A stretch of 64,000 nucleotides of DNA from Alkalihalobacillus deserti (GCF_020734105.1 NZ_JAJAFR010000007.1:124001-188000), one strand, 5' to 3'. Counted from the first letter of the stretch, positions 8,525 to 18,264 are shown. Notes: generated by a model from the sequence alone, not told the origin. Made by a program: numbers and translations.

Positions 8525-10156
8525 ATGAATTTTGAAAGTAAATTATCTGTGCACGAAATTTTGCAGAATAAACATTTTGGACATGCGAAAGTAATAGCGG
8601 GGAAAGCTGGTCTTACCCGGCCTGTCAGATGGGTCCACGTTTTAGAAGTACTCTCCATTGGAAATCTATTAAACGGTAATGAACTTATACTATCTACAGG
8701 AATTGGGTGGCAAGGAGATCAAGATGCTTTTGCTCTATTAGTTAAAAAATTTATTGACTCTAATGCAACTGGACTATGCATTGAATTAGGACAGTATATA
8801 TCAGACGTACCACAAGAAATTATCGAATTGGCTGACACCCATAAATTTCCTTTAATTGTTTTCACTAAAGAAGTGCGGTTTATTGATATTACACAAGAGA
8901 TACATAGTCTCTTAGTAAGAAAACATTATCAAGTCCTTTCTGATTTAGAAGAATACTCAAATAGATTAAATCAATTGCTTCTTTCCTCTAATCCACAACA
9001 AAAAATATTGCAACTTTTATATGAATACTTAGGGATGACGATATTTTATATTTCTATTCAAGGAGAAGTTAACGTTATTCCCAAAAAATCACCAACTGAG
9101 CAAGAAAAATTATTTGAACTTCTGAAAAGTAATAAGATACCAAGACATGTGAATGTTGCTCACCAATCTGTGCAAGCTTTGAATCAAACGTTTGCTGATC
9201 TGTTTATTATTTCAGAATCGGATGCCATCACTGAATTTGAATCTCTAATTTTAGACCGAAGTGCTATTGCCTTGGCTCAAAGTCTTTTACGCGAATTATA
9301 TATCCAAGAACAAAGCAAGGCTAAAGAAGCAGAATGGGTTAGTTGTTGGCTTGAAGGAGAACATAGTAATGAACAAATTCACAATTACCTTTCGGAGCTG
9401 GAACCTAATCTTAAGCCCAATGGATGTACTGTTTTACTTTGTAAAGTAGATAATCTAGATCAAGTAATGTCGGAAATCACGTACTTAAAAGTATTTATTA
9501 GCTCTATTTTTGAGCAACGAGGTATCTTCCTCTTATCTTCTATACAAAAAAATCAAATGGTTTTTATACTACTTAATAAACGGAAAACTGATGATTTGAA
9601 GAGCAGGGTACAAGAAGGAATTGACTGTTTGAAAAATTCTGATTTCATAAAAAAACAGAATTTTTCTCAACTTGAGTTTAGTGTCGGTAAATTTGTTAAT
9701 AATTTAAGTCATGTAAAAAACAGCTACCATACTGCAAAGGAAACATTAAATATCAGAGAAAAAATGCCGAATGAATTAAGCGAGTACTTTTATGAGGATT
9801 TATATATCTTTCGACTAGTGTTAGCTGCTAACGAACAAGGGGTTCTTCGTGAATTCATCATTGATTATTTAGGACCTGTATTATTACATGATCAACAGAC
9901 AAATGGCGAGTTACTAAAAACATTAAAAATTTATTTGCGATGTAAAGGGGCAAAAAAGGAGGCGGCTGAACAGCTTCACATTGTTCGTCAAACACTTTAT
10001 CATCGTTTAAATAAATTGTTTGAACTAATTGGGAATGATTTTATGGATCCTTATAAGCGTCAAGCAATTGAAGTTGCGATCTCTGCATATGAATATGCCT
10101 CTGCGTCTAAACCATTTTTTGAATATTCTTCTTCCTCTATACCTAAGTCATCGTAA
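8525..10156 (+). CDS. PucR-family transcriptional regulator
   Basis: A 543-residue PucR/CdaR-type regulator. The N-terminal PucR sensor domain starts at SVHEILQNKHFGHAKVIAGK and runs through LVRPVRW-like (LTRPVRWVHVLEV) and NELILSTGIGW motifs to about residue 125. A GGDEF-like middle region follows (about 290-400). The C-terminal PucR helix-turn-helix is at about 458-520 (LKIYLRCKGAKKEAAEQLHI, then VRQTLYHRLNKLFELIG). Members activate purine, GABA, alanine (AdeR) or other amino-acid catabolic genes. GGAGGG lies 10 bases before the ATG, and its own terminator follows. Placed at the head of the catabolic island, it is the best candidate to bind the 19-bp dyad found upstream of five island genes. 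Confidence 0.9.
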   Translation: MNFESKLSVHEILQNKHFGHAKVIAGKAGLTRPVRWVHVLEVLSIGNLLNGNELILSTGIGWQGDQDAFALLVKKFIDSNATGLCIELGQYISDVPQEIIELADTHKFPLIVFTKEVRFIDITQEIHSLLVRKHYQVLSDLEEYSNRLNQLLLSSNPQQKILQLLYEYLGMTIFYISIQGEVNVIPKKSPTEQEKLFELLKSNKIPRHVNVAHQSVQALNQTFADLFIISESDAITEFESLILDRSAIALAQSLLRELYIQEQSKAKEAEWVSCWLEGEHSNEQIHNYLSELEPNLKPNGCTVLLCKVDNLDQVMSEITYLKVFISSIFEQRGIFLLSSIQKNQMVFILLNKRKTDDLKSRVQEGIDCLKNSDFIKKQNFSQLEFSVGKFVNNLSHVKNSYHTAKETLNIREKMPNELSEYFYEDLYIFRLVLAANEQGVLREFIIDYLGPVLLHDQQTNGELLKTLKIYLRCKGAKKEAAEQLHIVRQTLYHRLNKLFELIGNDFMDPYKRQAIEVAISAYEYASASKPFFEYSSSSIPKSS

Positions 10157-10164
10157 GTTGTATT

Positions 10165-10192
10165 GAAACCCTAAATTAGGGTTTCTTTTTTT
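10165..10192 (+). terminator. Terminator after the PucR-type gene
   Basis: GAAACCCTAAATTAGGGTTTC is a perfect palindromic hairpin followed by TTTTTTTA, nine bases past the stop codon. Confidence 0.9.
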
Positions 10193-10256
10193 ATACGACA
10201 CCTTGTAAACAATCTAGGATGGTACCACTCATAATGTAGAAAAAATATATAGAATA

Positions 10257-10275
10257 TTTTACACAGTGTCTAATG
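10257..10275 (+). promoter_or_regulatory. 19-bp island dyad, site 1 (semialdehyde dehydrogenase promoter)
   Basis: TTTTACACAGTGTCTAATG, 69 bases before the dehydrogenase start. It is one of five sites fitting TTTWACANNNTGTCYAATG, whose inner part TTRGACA-N3-TGTCYAA is a dyad. Probable activator-binding site. Confidence 0.6.
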
Positions 10276-10343
10276 ATTGGAGGTTATATGTCAAATATAA
10301 TTAGTTTAAAGATTGATACACATTCAAAATAGGAGGTTTTACA

Positions 10344-11804
10344 ATGGAGTTAACAAAAAGTGTCGAAACATTAAAAAATTATATAGGTGGACAATGGGTA
10401 GAATCTAAAAGTAAACAAATTGAAGAGGTACCTAACCCAGCAACTGGAGAGGTAATAGCCCGTGTACCACTTTCTAATCGGGAAGATCTAGATAACGCAG
10501 TATTAGTTGCAAAAAAAGCATTTGAAACGTGGAGAAAGGTACCTGTACCTAAACGAGCTCGTATTTTGTTTCGCTATCAACAACTATTAGTTGAAAATTG
10601 GAAGGAATTAGCTACTATTGTTACATTAGAAAACGGAAAAAGTTACGATGAAGCATACGGAGAAGTCCTCCGTGGAATAGAGTGTGTTGAGTTTGCAGCA
10701 GGTGCACCAACCTTAATGATGGGAGAGCAACTTCCTGATATAGCTACAGATGTTGAATCAGGAATGTACCGTTACCCAATAGGGGTAATTGGAGGAATTA
10801 CACCGTTTAACTTTCCGATGATGGTTCCATGCTGGATGTTCCCGCTAGCCATTGCATGTGGAAATACTTTTATTCTAAAGCCATCTGAAAGAACACCGTT
10901 GTTAGCTAATCGTTTAGGTGAACTGTTTAAAGAGGCAGGACTCCCGGATGGTGTATTAAATATAGTGCATGGTGCACATGATGTTGTAAATGGCATTTTA
11001 GAAAATGAGGATGTTAAGGCTGTATCCTTCGTTGGTTCTCAACCAATTGCTGAGTATATATATAGAACAGCAGCAGCGAATGGTAAACGTGTTCAAGCTC
11101 TAGCCGGGGCAAAAAATCATTCGATGGTACTAAAAGATGCGGATCTTAATTTTGCAGCGAAAGAAATCATAAACGCTGCCTTCGGGTCTGCAGGTGAAAG
11201 ATGTATGGCAGCAGCTGTAGCTGTGGTAGAAGAAGACGTGGCAGATGAATTTATAAAGACACTGACTCAAGCCGCTGATAGCATCACTATCGGTAATGGA
11301 TTAGATGAAGGTGTGTTCCTTGGTCCAGTTATTCGTGAAGGTCATAAGGAACGGACGCTTGACTACATTCAATCAGGTGTAGAACAAGGAGCGACACTTG
11401 TTCGAGACGGACGTGAAGACGATGCAGCAAAAGGAGAAGGCTATTTTGTTGGTCCTACTATTTTTGACAATGTGACACAGGAAATGAACATTTGGAAAGA
11501 TGAAATTTTCGCACCAGTACTTTCTGTTGTACGTGTAAAAAACTTGACGGATGCTATTAATGTAGCTAATGCATCACCTTTTGCAAATGGAGCATGCCTT
11601 TATACAAACAATGCAAAAGCAGTTCGTCAATTCCGAGAAGAAATTGATGCTGGTATGCTTGGGGTCAATCTTGGAGTTCCCGCCCCAATGGCATTCTTCC
11701 CATTTTCCGGTTATAAGAAATCGTTCTATGGTGACCTTCATGCAAATGGAAAAGATGGAGTAGAATTCTATACGCGTAAAAAAATGCTTACTGCTCGTTA
11801 CTAG
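10344..11804 (+). CDS. mmsA: CoA-acylating methylmalonate/malonate-semialdehyde dehydrogenase
   Basis: A 486-residue member of the CoA-acylating aldehyde dehydrogenases (MmsA/IolA). It should oxidise malonic or methylmalonic semialdehyde with NAD+ and CoA to acetyl-CoA or propionyl-CoA plus CO2. [21 protein letters not shown] opens the fold. [21 protein letters not shown] is the MMSDH-specific cofactor region, and [10 protein letters not shown] carries the catalytic C287. [19 protein letters not shown] is the typical C-terminus. AGGAGG lies 8 bases from the ATG. The omega-aminotransferase follows after 24 bases, so the pair should convert beta-alanine (or a 3-amino-isobutyrate-like amine) via the semialdehyde. 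Propionyl-CoA, if made, would enter the methylmalonyl module at 48-58 kb. Confidence 0.9.
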   Translation: MELTKSVETLKNYIGGQWVESKSKQIEEVPNPATGEVIARVPLSNREDLDNAVLVAKKAFETWRKVPVPKRARILFRYQQLLVENWKELATIVTLENGKSYDEAYGEVLRGIECVEFAAGAPTLMMGEQLPDIATDVESGMYRYPIGVIGGITPFNFPMMVPCWMFPLAIACGNTFILKPSERTPLLANRLGELFKEAGLPDGVLNIVHGAHDVVNGILENEDVKAVSFVGSQPIAEYIYRTAAANGKRVQALAGAKNHSMVLKDADLNFAAKEIINAAFGSAGERCMAAAVAVVEEDVADEFIKTLTQAADSITIGNGLDEGVFLGPVIREGHKERTLDYIQSGVEQGATLVRDGREDDAAKGEGYFVGPTIFDNVTQEMNIWKDEIFAPVLSVVRVKNLTDAINVANASPFANGACLYTNNAKAVRQFREEIDAGMLGVNLGVPAPMAFFPFSGYKKSFYGDLHANGKDGVEFYTRKKMLTARY

Positions 11805-11828
11805 TCAGAGTGAGCCAAAAAAGGAAGA

Positions 11829-13187
11829 ATGGGGTTGATCGTTTTGCGAGCGACAGAACAAACACAAAATTTGCAGAAAACGGATGAAAAGTACCTATGG
11901 CATGCAATGAAAGGAGCGGCTCCTAACCCATCGAATTTGATTATTACCCAAGCAAACGGAGCATGGGTGACAGATATTGATGGCAATCGATATTTAGATG
12001 GTATGTCAGGTCTTTGGTGCGTAAATGTTGGGTATGGAAGAAAAGAGCTCGCTAAAGCCGCTTATGAACAGCTTGAGGAGATGCCATATTTCCCCCTAGC
12101 GCATAGTCATATACCCGCCATTAAGTTAGCGGAAAAATTGAATGAATGGCTCGGTGATGATTACGTTATTTTCTTTTCTAATAGTGGATCAGAGGCTAAT
12201 GAAACAGCGTTTAAAATTGCTCGCCAATATCATCACCAAAAAGGGGATCGTGATCGTTATAAGTTCATTTCTCGGTATCGGTCTTACCACGGTAACTCAA
12301 TGGGGGCATTAGCAGCAACGGGTCAAGCGCAACGCAAGTATAAATATGAACCATTGGCGCAAGGATTTCTTCATGTTGCCCCACCAGATACTTACCGAAA
12401 TCCAGATGATATTCATACACTCGCAAGTGCCGATGAAATTGATCGTATCATGACATGGGAGTTAAGCCAAACTGTAGCCGGCGTCATTATGGAACCGATC
12501 ATTACGGGAGGTGGAATTTTAATGCCTCCTGATGGATACATGAAAAAAGTGAAAGAAATTTGTGAGAAACATGGTGCATTACTTATTTGTGATGAAGTGA
12601 TATGTGGATTTGGCCGGACGGGTAAACCATTTGGGTTTATGAACTATGAAGTAAAACCAGATATTATTACAATGGCAAAAGGGATAACAAGTGCATATCT
12701 TCCTTTGTCAGCAACGGCAGTTAAAAGAGAGATTTATGAGGCATATATAGGGAGCGAAGATTATGATCGCTTCCGTCATGTTAATACGTTTGGCGGTAAT
12801 CCTGCCGCTTGTGCATTGGCGTTAAAGAATTTAGAAATTATTGAAAATGAAAAACTCATTGAACGCTCTAAAGAGTTAGGTGAACGTCTATTACTAGAAC
12901 TTGAGGAAATAAAGGCGCATCCAAACGTAGGGGATGTTCGGGGAAAAGGTCTTCTTTTAGGTATTGAGCTAGTTGAAGACAAGCAAACAAAAGAACCAGC
13001 CCGTATTGAAAAAGTAAACAAAGTTATAAGTGTTTGTAAAGATAAAGGTCTTATTATTGGTAAAAATGGGGACACCGTAGCTGGTTATAATAATATTTTG
13101 CAGCTATCTCCACCATTAAGTATTACAGAAGATGACTTTTCATTTATTATCAAAACTTTGAAAGAAAGCATTTTTCAATTAAAGTAA
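11829..13187 (+). CDS. Class III omega-aminotransferase (beta-alanine:pyruvate type)
   Basis: A 452-residue PLP-dependent class III transaminase. Visible landmarks are GLWCVNVGYGRKELAKAAYE, the phosphate-binding SGSEANETAFKIAR, ICDEVICGFGRTG with the PLP-ring aspartate, and TMAKGITSAYLPLSA with the Schiff-base lysine. The family transfers the terminal amino group of beta-alanine, putrescine or similar amines to pyruvate, giving alanine. This fits the alanine dehydrogenase at 25.9 kb, which shares the same upstream dyad and could recycle that alanine to pyruvate. The ATG has AAGGAA only two bases away; a TTG at 11835 or 11844 may be the true start. A strong terminator follows. The exact amine is not deducible. 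Confidence 0.85.
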   Translation: MGLIVLRATEQTQNLQKTDEKYLWHAMKGAAPNPSNLIITQANGAWVTDIDGNRYLDGMSGLWCVNVGYGRKELAKAAYEQLEEMPYFPLAHSHIPAIKLAEKLNEWLGDDYVIFFSNSGSEANETAFKIARQYHHQKGDRDRYKFISRYRSYHGNSMGALAATGQAQRKYKYEPLAQGFLHVAPPDTYRNPDDIHTLASADEIDRIMTWELSQTVAGVIMEPIITGGGILMPPDGYMKKVKEICEKHGALLICDEVICGFGRTGKPFGFMNYEVKPDIITMAKGITSAYLPLSATAVKREIYEAYIGSEDYDRFRHVNTFGGNPAACALALKNLEIIENEKLIERSKELGERLLLELEEIKAHPNVGDVRGKGLLLGIELVEDKQTKEPARIEKVNKVISVCKDKGLIIGKNGDTVAGYNNILQLSPPLSITEDDFSFIIKTLKESIFQLK

Positions 13188-13267
13188 TAGTCTATAGTCT
13201 TGCCTAGAGGTTGAAAACTGGGAACAGAATGAACTGTGTAGGTAGAATGTGGCAATTGTGAAGATAA
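13188..13267. other. Spacer after the aminotransferase
   Basis: No features seen before the terminator. Confidence 0.4.
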
Positions 13268-13305
13268 AAAACGACTTTCTCTAAGTGTTGAGAAAGTCGT
13301 TTTTA
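13268..13305 (+). terminator. Terminator after the aminotransferase
   Basis: ACGACTTTCT and AGAAAGTCGT form a perfect 10-bp stem with loop CTAAGTGTTG, flanked by AAAAA and TTTTT, so it can act on both strands. Confidence 0.85.
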
Positions 13306-13499
13306 TTATAGATGAGTGTATATCAAACTAGCCATATTATCTCTATAATGAAGTAAATCTATAGAGCATGTTTAGAAGTATTACATGATTAATTGTTATT
13401 ACTAATTATAAAGTCAATGTTGTTACCAAATAAGCGAACGTTCAAAAAAATTTTATACTAACGGTTCTAACAATCATGTAAAATTAGAAACTATCGATC

Positions 13500-13518
13500 T
13501 TTAACACTGTGTCTAATG
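13500..13518 (+). promoter_or_regulatory. 19-bp island dyad, site 2 (first symporter promoter)
   Basis: TTTAACACTGTGTCTAATG, 138 bases before the symporter start. It is followed by AATATTCGGAAAG, which recurs in similar form after site 3. Confidence 0.65.
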
Positions 13519-13656
13519 TGAATATTCGGAAAGTAAGATATATTTAATTAATATCAAAGTGGCAGAAAAATAAGTACCAGTATGAAATTGGTTTTTTTGA
13601 AACTATAATTACGAATTTCTAGAGAGAAAACTTAGCTTTTGGACCGGGGGATTTTA

Positions 13657-15147
13657 ATGGAATCAAATGTAAATTGGTTGAATGGTATCGTCTGGAGTTC
13701 GGCATTGGTCTATCTTATTTTAGGCGTAGGCTTGTTCTATTCGATTGTTACACGATTTTTTCAAATTAGACATATTAAGGACATGGTCAAGTTAACTTTT
13801 AAGGGTACTAGTTCCTCTGCAGGAATATCTTCTTTCCAAGCTTTAAGCATGTCAGTTGGAAGTAGAGCAGGTATTGGTAACATAGCTGGTGTAGCTACAG
13901 CCATAACTTTTGGTGGGCCAGGTGCATTATTTTGGATGTGGGTTATGGCTTTTCTTTCAGCTAGTACTTCATTTATTGAAACAACACTTGCACAAGTGTA
14001 TAAAAGTAAACAAGATGGTCAATATCGAGGGGGGGCCCCGTACTACATTGGGAAGGGGCTAAAGTTAGAGTGGTATGCTATTGTTTTCGCTATTGTTACG
14101 ATGATTTCAATGACTATTCTTGTACCTGGTATACAAGTAAATACAATTGCTCTTTCTTTAGAAAGTGCATTTGGTATTAGTCCTATACTTACTGGATCCT
14201 TACTTGTTATTTTACTCGGTCCTGTTATTTTTGGAGGAGTAAAAAGAATTGCAAAAACGACACAAATAATCGTTCCGTTTATGGCAATTGGCTATATATT
14301 GGTTTGTTTCATTATATTAATAGCAAACATTTCCCAGTTACCTAGTGTAATAACACTCATCTTATCAAGTGCATTTAGTAAAGATGCTACCTTTGGCGGA
14401 TTAATTGGTTCTGCAATTGCTTGGGGAGTACAGCGTGGAATTTTTTCAAATGCTGCTGGGTTTGGTAGTGAAACGTTTGAAACTGGAGCTGCGGAGGTAT
14501 CCCATCCTGCTAAACAAGGTTTAGTGCAAGCGTTTTCAGTTTATCTTGATACGCTGATTATTTGTTCTGCAACAGGGTTCACGATCCTACTAACAGGCAT
14601 GTATAATGTGGTGTCTCCAAGTGGCACCGCAATTAGACATCATTTAGGTGAGGTTGAACCAGGATCTATCAACGCACAATTAGCAGTTGAATCGGTGTTA
14701 CCTGGATTTGGAGCTCCTTTTGTTGCTATTGCAATTTTCTTCTTTGCGTTTACAAGTATCATAGCCTATTCTTACAAAGCAGAAACAAGTCTTGCCTATA
14801 TCAATCGTAACCGAAAAGTGAAACTGACTTGGCCGCTAAATGTTTTAAAAATGGCTCTTTTAATTGGTATTTTATACAACAGTACGAATTCTGCTGGATT
14901 TGCATGGTCGTTAGGTGATTTAGGATTGGGGATCATGACTTGGTTAAACATAGCAGCTATCTTATTTTTGACAAAACCTGCATTAAAAGTATTAAAGGAT
15001 TATGAAATGCAGAAAAAAGAAGGAAAAGATCCTGTCTTTAATCCTACGAAGCTAGGGATAAAAGGTGCCGACTTTTGGGAAAAAGAGTACAAGGAAAATA
15101 TAGACGATATGACAAAGGAGAGAGAATCAATTAAACGGAGTTCATAA
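13657..15147 (+). CDS. AGCS-family sodium:alanine/glycine symporter (copy 1)
   Basis: About 496 residues from the ATG at 13657, chosen because CGGGGGA lies eight bases upstream; an in-frame TTG at 13639 is possible. It is an integral membrane protein with about eleven hydrophobic segments. The AGCS hallmark SSFQALSMSVGSRAGIGNIA (transport core) and GVQRGIFSNAAGFGSETFE are present. AGCS carriers import alanine, glycine or related amino acids with sodium. It is very similar to the protein at 16541-18037, including the start MES.VNWLNGIVWS and the tail LKVLKDYE.QKKEGKDPVFN, which points to a gene duplication. It is likely the uptake route for the island's substrate. Confidence 0.9.
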   Translation: MESNVNWLNGIVWSSALVYLILGVGLFYSIVTRFFQIRHIKDMVKLTFKGTSSSAGISSFQALSMSVGSRAGIGNIAGVATAITFGGPGALFWMWVMAFLSASTSFIETTLAQVYKSKQDGQYRGGAPYYIGKGLKLEWYAIVFAIVTMISMTILVPGIQVNTIALSLESAFGISPILTGSLLVILLGPVIFGGVKRIAKTTQIIVPFMAIGYILVCFIILIANISQLPSVITLILSSAFSKDATFGGLIGSAIAWGVQRGIFSNAAGFGSETFETGAAEVSHPAKQGLVQAFSVYLDTLIICSATGFTILLTGMYNVVSPSGTAIRHHLGEVEPGSINAQLAVESVLPGFGAPFVAIAIFFFAFTSIIAYSYKAETSLAYINRNRKVKLTWPLNVLKMALLIGILYNSTNSAGFAWSLGDLGLGIMTWLNIAAILFLTKPALKVLKDYEMQKKEGKDPVFNPTKLGIKGADFWEKEYKENIDDMTKERESIKRSS

Positions 15148-15158
15148 TAGAGTCTATT

Positions 15159-15291
15159 CAAAAAGGTAGGTTTTTTCCCTTTTTGAACAGACTAAGAAGC
15201 AATAAGCGTAGTCGCTACATCTTTAAAAGTCTTACTATGAGTGGGTTTCTCATAGTAAGACGAGTAGCGAACGGAGCCATTGCAAGTCTTA
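15159..15291 (+). repeat. 130-bp hairpin repeat, copy 1
   Basis: Nearly identical in reverse complement to 58201-58334. It contains a perfect 13-bp hairpin GTCTTACTATGAG / CTCATAGTAAGAC around TGGGTTT, nested in an outer GTCGCTAC / GTAGCGA stem. The left end (AAGGTAGGTTTTTTCCCTTTTT) resembles a terminator. It codes for nothing. It could be a MITE-like mobile repeat or a structured RNA. Confidence 0.7.
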
Positions 15292-15382
15292 TAGAGTACA
15301 ACACGCTCTAATAGTGAGAAATAGAGAAAAAGATCAAATAAATATTTTATAAGAGATTAAAAGATTATCTACTAAATAATGG

Positions 15383-15437
15383 GGCTGTCTCAAAGGTTCA
15401 ATGACCTTATAGGACAAGCCTTATTTTTTTGGGTACC
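15383..15437 (+). terminator. Terminator-like hairpin
   Basis: GGCTGTCTCAAAGGT pairs imperfectly with ACCTTATAGGACAAGCC, followed by TTATTTTTTT. It probably stops read-through from the first symporter. Confidence 0.55.
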
Positions 15438-15487
15438 TTTATCTGTAACCATTCATAGAACTGGTGTAAGATTTCAAGTTCTCAATA

Positions 15488-15506
15488 TTTAACATTATGT
15501 CCAATG
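15488..15506 (+). promoter_or_regulatory. 19-bp island dyad, site 3 (SDR promoter)
   Basis: TTTAACATTATGTCCAATG, 225 bases before the SDR start, followed by TAATATTCCGAAAAT. An orphan ribosome-binding site (AAAGGAGGTG, about 15635) without an open frame lies between site and gene. Confidence 0.55.
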
Positions 15507-15731
15507 TTAATATTCCGAAAATATTTTATATTTAAATAGATAAAGAAAACGTTTAAGGTGCGTTACTTAAACTTCATAGGAGTAGAAGAACAAGCATGAA
15601 AGGTTAGAAATAGTTTTGCAGATATTATGAGGTAAAGGAGGTGTATTCATTTAGTTGCTCAACGTGCCACCCGACAACATTAAGAAAAGCTCACACTTAT
15701 TGATGGTGAACTGTGAAGAAGGAGGCCAGTC

Positions 15732-16424
15732 GTGACGAAGGAATCAGTTGTAATTACGGGAGCTGGAAGTGGGCTAGGGGCATCCTTAGCCAGGAAGTTT
15801 TCATCAAATGGGAGCCATGTATGTTTACTAGGTAGGACGAAAGAAAAACTTTTTGAGACTGCTTCGAAACTAGAGAGTGATTACTCTATCTTTGAAGTGG
15901 ATGTAACCTCTAGATTAAGTGTTAAGAATACTATTGCAAAAATACAAGCAGATAGAGACTCGATTGACTGCTTAGTAAACAATGCAGGTGTTGGAATTTT
16001 TAAGTATATTGAACATTTAACGGAAGAAAATATTAATCAAATGATAGATACCAATTTAAAAGGCACAATATACTGCACCCAAGAAGTTTTAACTGGTATG
16101 AGAGAGAAAAATAAAGGAAGCATTGTTAATATTGTGTCAGGTTCTGGAAAAGTAGCGAAATCCACGGAAAGCGTCTATAGTGCTAGTAAATTTGGTGTTC
16201 GTGGATTTTCAGATGCTCTTGCATTAGAAGTGAAGGATTCAAATATTCATATTTTCTCTGCTTATATGGGAAATATGAAAACGAACTTATGGTCAAATGA
16301 GTTAGCGCGGGAAAACTTGGATAGTTATATGGACCCAGACGATGTAGCTGATATAATAATTAAAAGTCTTAAGCCCCGCAAACACTTGAAGGTGAGTGAC
16401 ATAACTATTTTGAACCACATGTAA
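15732..16424 (+). CDS. Short-chain dehydrogenase/reductase
   Basis: A 230-residue classical SDR. TGAGSGLGASLARKF (residues 9-23) is the NAD(P)-binding motif, NNAG is at about 88-91, and YSASKFG (about 149-155) carries the catalytic Tyr and Lys. The GTG start is set by AAGGAGG seven bases upstream. Such enzymes oxidise alcohols or reduce carbonyls; the substrate cannot be read from sequence. It lies 116 bases before the second symporter and shares the dyad promoter type, so it probably belongs to the island's substrate processing. Confidence 0.85.
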   Translation: MTKESVVITGAGSGLGASLARKFSSNGSHVCLLGRTKEKLFETASKLESDYSIFEVDVTSRLSVKNTIAKIQADRDSIDCLVNNAGVGIFKYIEHLTEENINQMIDTNLKGTIYCTQEVLTGMREKNKGSIVNIVSGSGKVAKSTESVYSASKFGVRGFSDALALEVKDSNIHIFSAYMGNMKTNLWSNELARENLDSYMDPDDVADIIIKSLKPRKHLKVSDITILNHM

Positions 16425-16461
16425 TGCGTCAATATTGATTGTTTAATCTAATAATTGCATT

Positions 16462-16475
16462 TGTAAGCGCTTTCT
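16462..16475. promoter_or_regulatory. cre-like catabolite-control site
   Basis: TGTAAGCGCTTTCT matches the cre consensus TGWAAGCGYTWNCA at 13 of 14 positions. It lies in the SDR-symporter gap, 66 bases before the second symporter start, so CcpA could repress uptake when sugars are present. Confidence 0.6.
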
Positions 16476-16540
16476 ATATGAGGTCGGACATTAGTTTGTT
16501 TGAAACTACAAAAAGCGGTTTAAAGAATAGGGGGATTTTC

Positions 16541-18037
16541 ATGGAGTCAATTGTGAATTGGTTGAATGGTATCGTTTGGAGTACGGCATTGGTTTATCTT
16601 TTTTTAGGAGTAGGATTATTCTATTCTATTGTAACCCGTTTTGTTCAGGTAAGGTCTATAAAGGATATGGTGAAATTATCGTTTCAAGGGGGAAGTTCAA
16701 AGTCTGGTATATCCTCCTTTCAAGCGTTATCTATGTCATTAGGTAGCCGAGTTGGGACTGGAAATATTGCCGGTGTAGCCACCGCTATTGCATTTGGAGG
16801 TCCAGGTGCTGTTTTTTGGATGTGGTTTATGGCAATCTTAGGAGGTGCAACTTCATTTATAGAAATAACACTAACTCAGGTGTATAAAAGTAAGTTAGAC
16901 GGAGAGTATCGTGGAGGTGTACCTTTCTATATTGATAAAGGTTTAAGGAAAAAGTGGTTTGCTCTAATTTTCGCTATTATTACAATGATGGTAATGGGGC
17001 TACTTTGGCCGGGTGTACAAGCGAACACAATCGCACTTGCAATGGATAATGCATTTGGTGTACAGCCTGTAATTACTGGAAGTTTTTTGGTTGTTGTTCT
17101 TGCTGCAATAATTTTTGGTGGTGTTAAGCGAATTGCTAAAGCTGCTGAAATAGTAGTACCGATTATGGCTATTATTTATATTTTAGCATGTACAGTGATA
17201 TTGCTCTTAAACATTTCTCAAATACCAGGTGTTATTTCTCTTATTTTTTCAAGTGCTTTTGGTGCAAATGCTGCTTTTGGTGGGTTAATTGGTTCAGCTA
17301 TTACTTGGGGTGTTCAGAGGGGAGCTTTTTCAAATGCTGCAGGTATAGGTAGTGAAACATTTGAATCTGGTGCTGCAGAAGTATCTCATCCAGCTAAACA
17401 AGGGTTGGTTCAATCCTTTTCCGTTTATTTAGATACCTTATTTATTTGCTCTGCGACTGCATTTATGATTCTTCTGACTGGTATGTATGATGTGAAGCCA
17501 GGGGGCCAAGCACCTATAACAAATAATCTTGGTAATGTAGAACCATCATCATACACTCAACTAGCAGTAGATTCAATTCTACCAGGCTTTGGAGCTTCTT
17601 TTCTTGCTATTGCTCTTCTATTCTTTTGTTTTACTACTCTTATGTCGTATTACTATAAGGCAGAGACGAGCCTTGCTTTTATAAATCGAAATCGAGCAAA
17701 GAAACTAATGTGGCCTAAACATGTATTAAAGGTAGTCCTATTAGCAATGGTTTTCTTTGGGAGTGTAGCAACTGCAGGACTAGTGTGGGCTATGGGTGAC
17801 TTAGGTATGGGAAGTATGGCCTGGTTGAACTTCGTTGCAATCTTATTTCTCACAAAACCAGCATTAAAGGTATTAAAGGATTATGAAAAACAGAAAAAAG
17901 AAGGAAAAGATCCTGTTTTTAATCCTACAACACTAGGGATAAAAGGTGCAGACTTTTGGGAAAATAAATATACTGAAGATTCGCCGAATTCGGAATATAT
18001 AGTGAAGGAAAGTAAATCTAATAATATAGAAATGTAA
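16541..18037 (+). CDS. AGCS-family sodium:alanine/glycine symporter (copy 2)
   Basis: About 498 residues from the ATG at 16541, chosen because TAGGGGGA lies upstream in the same setting as copy 1; an open frame extends back to 16439. AGCS signatures SSFQALSMSLGSRVGTGNIA and GVQRGAFSNAAGIGSETFE are present with about eleven membrane segments. It differs from copy 1 along the whole chain but keeps the order and both ends, so it is a paralogue that may have a different substrate range. It follows the SDR and a cre site. Confidence 0.9.
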   Translation: MESIVNWLNGIVWSTALVYLFLGVGLFYSIVTRFVQVRSIKDMVKLSFQGGSSKSGISSFQALSMSLGSRVGTGNIAGVATAIAFGGPGAVFWMWFMAILGGATSFIEITLTQVYKSKLDGEYRGGVPFYIDKGLRKKWFALIFAIITMMVMGLLWPGVQANTIALAMDNAFGVQPVITGSFLVVVLAAIIFGGVKRIAKAAEIVVPIMAIIYILACTVILLLNISQIPGVISLIFSSAFGANAAFGGLIGSAITWGVQRGAFSNAAGIGSETFESGAAEVSHPAKQGLVQSFSVYLDTLFICSATAFMILLTGMYDVKPGGQAPITNNLGNVEPSSYTQLAVDSILPGFGASFLAIALLFFCFTTLMSYYYKAETSLAFINRNRAKKLMWPKHVLKVVLLAMVFFGSVATAGLVWAMGDLGMGSMAWLNFVAILFLTKPALKVLKDYEKQKKEGKDPVFNPTTLGIKGADFWENKYTEDSPNSEYIVKESKSNNIEM

Positions 18038-18245
18038 ATTAATTTAGAAAAAAGTGTTTTTTAACAAAAGCTATAGAAATTCAAAGAGTTATTGAATTTA
18101 CGAAAAATAAATGGTTGAAGATTTTGAGCAGACGCTTTTTTGGAATTCTGCTTTTGGGGTTATATTTTAAGATTACTAGGGATATACAGTATGCCTATTT
18201 AGGAACTACTGATCTAAGGTAGTGTTAAATATTTCGGAAGATATG

Positions 18246-18264
18246 TTTTACACACTGTCCAATG
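18246..18264 (+). promoter_or_regulatory. 19-bp island dyad, site 4 (aldehyde dehydrogenase operon promoter)
   Basis: TTTTACACACTGTCCAATG, 91 bases before the aldehyde dehydrogenase start. ATATTTCGGAAGATAT precedes it, echoing the ATATTC(C/G)GAA words near sites 2 and 3. Confidence 0.6.

Noticed and set aside
10344-11804. Part of an inositol (iol) operon
   Set aside because: The enzyme family fits IolA, but no other iol gene is present; the aminotransferase partner suggests beta-alanine-type catabolism.
15540-15560. Third cre site (AGAAAACGTTTAAG)
   Set aside because: Deviates from the consensus at both ends; too weak to call.
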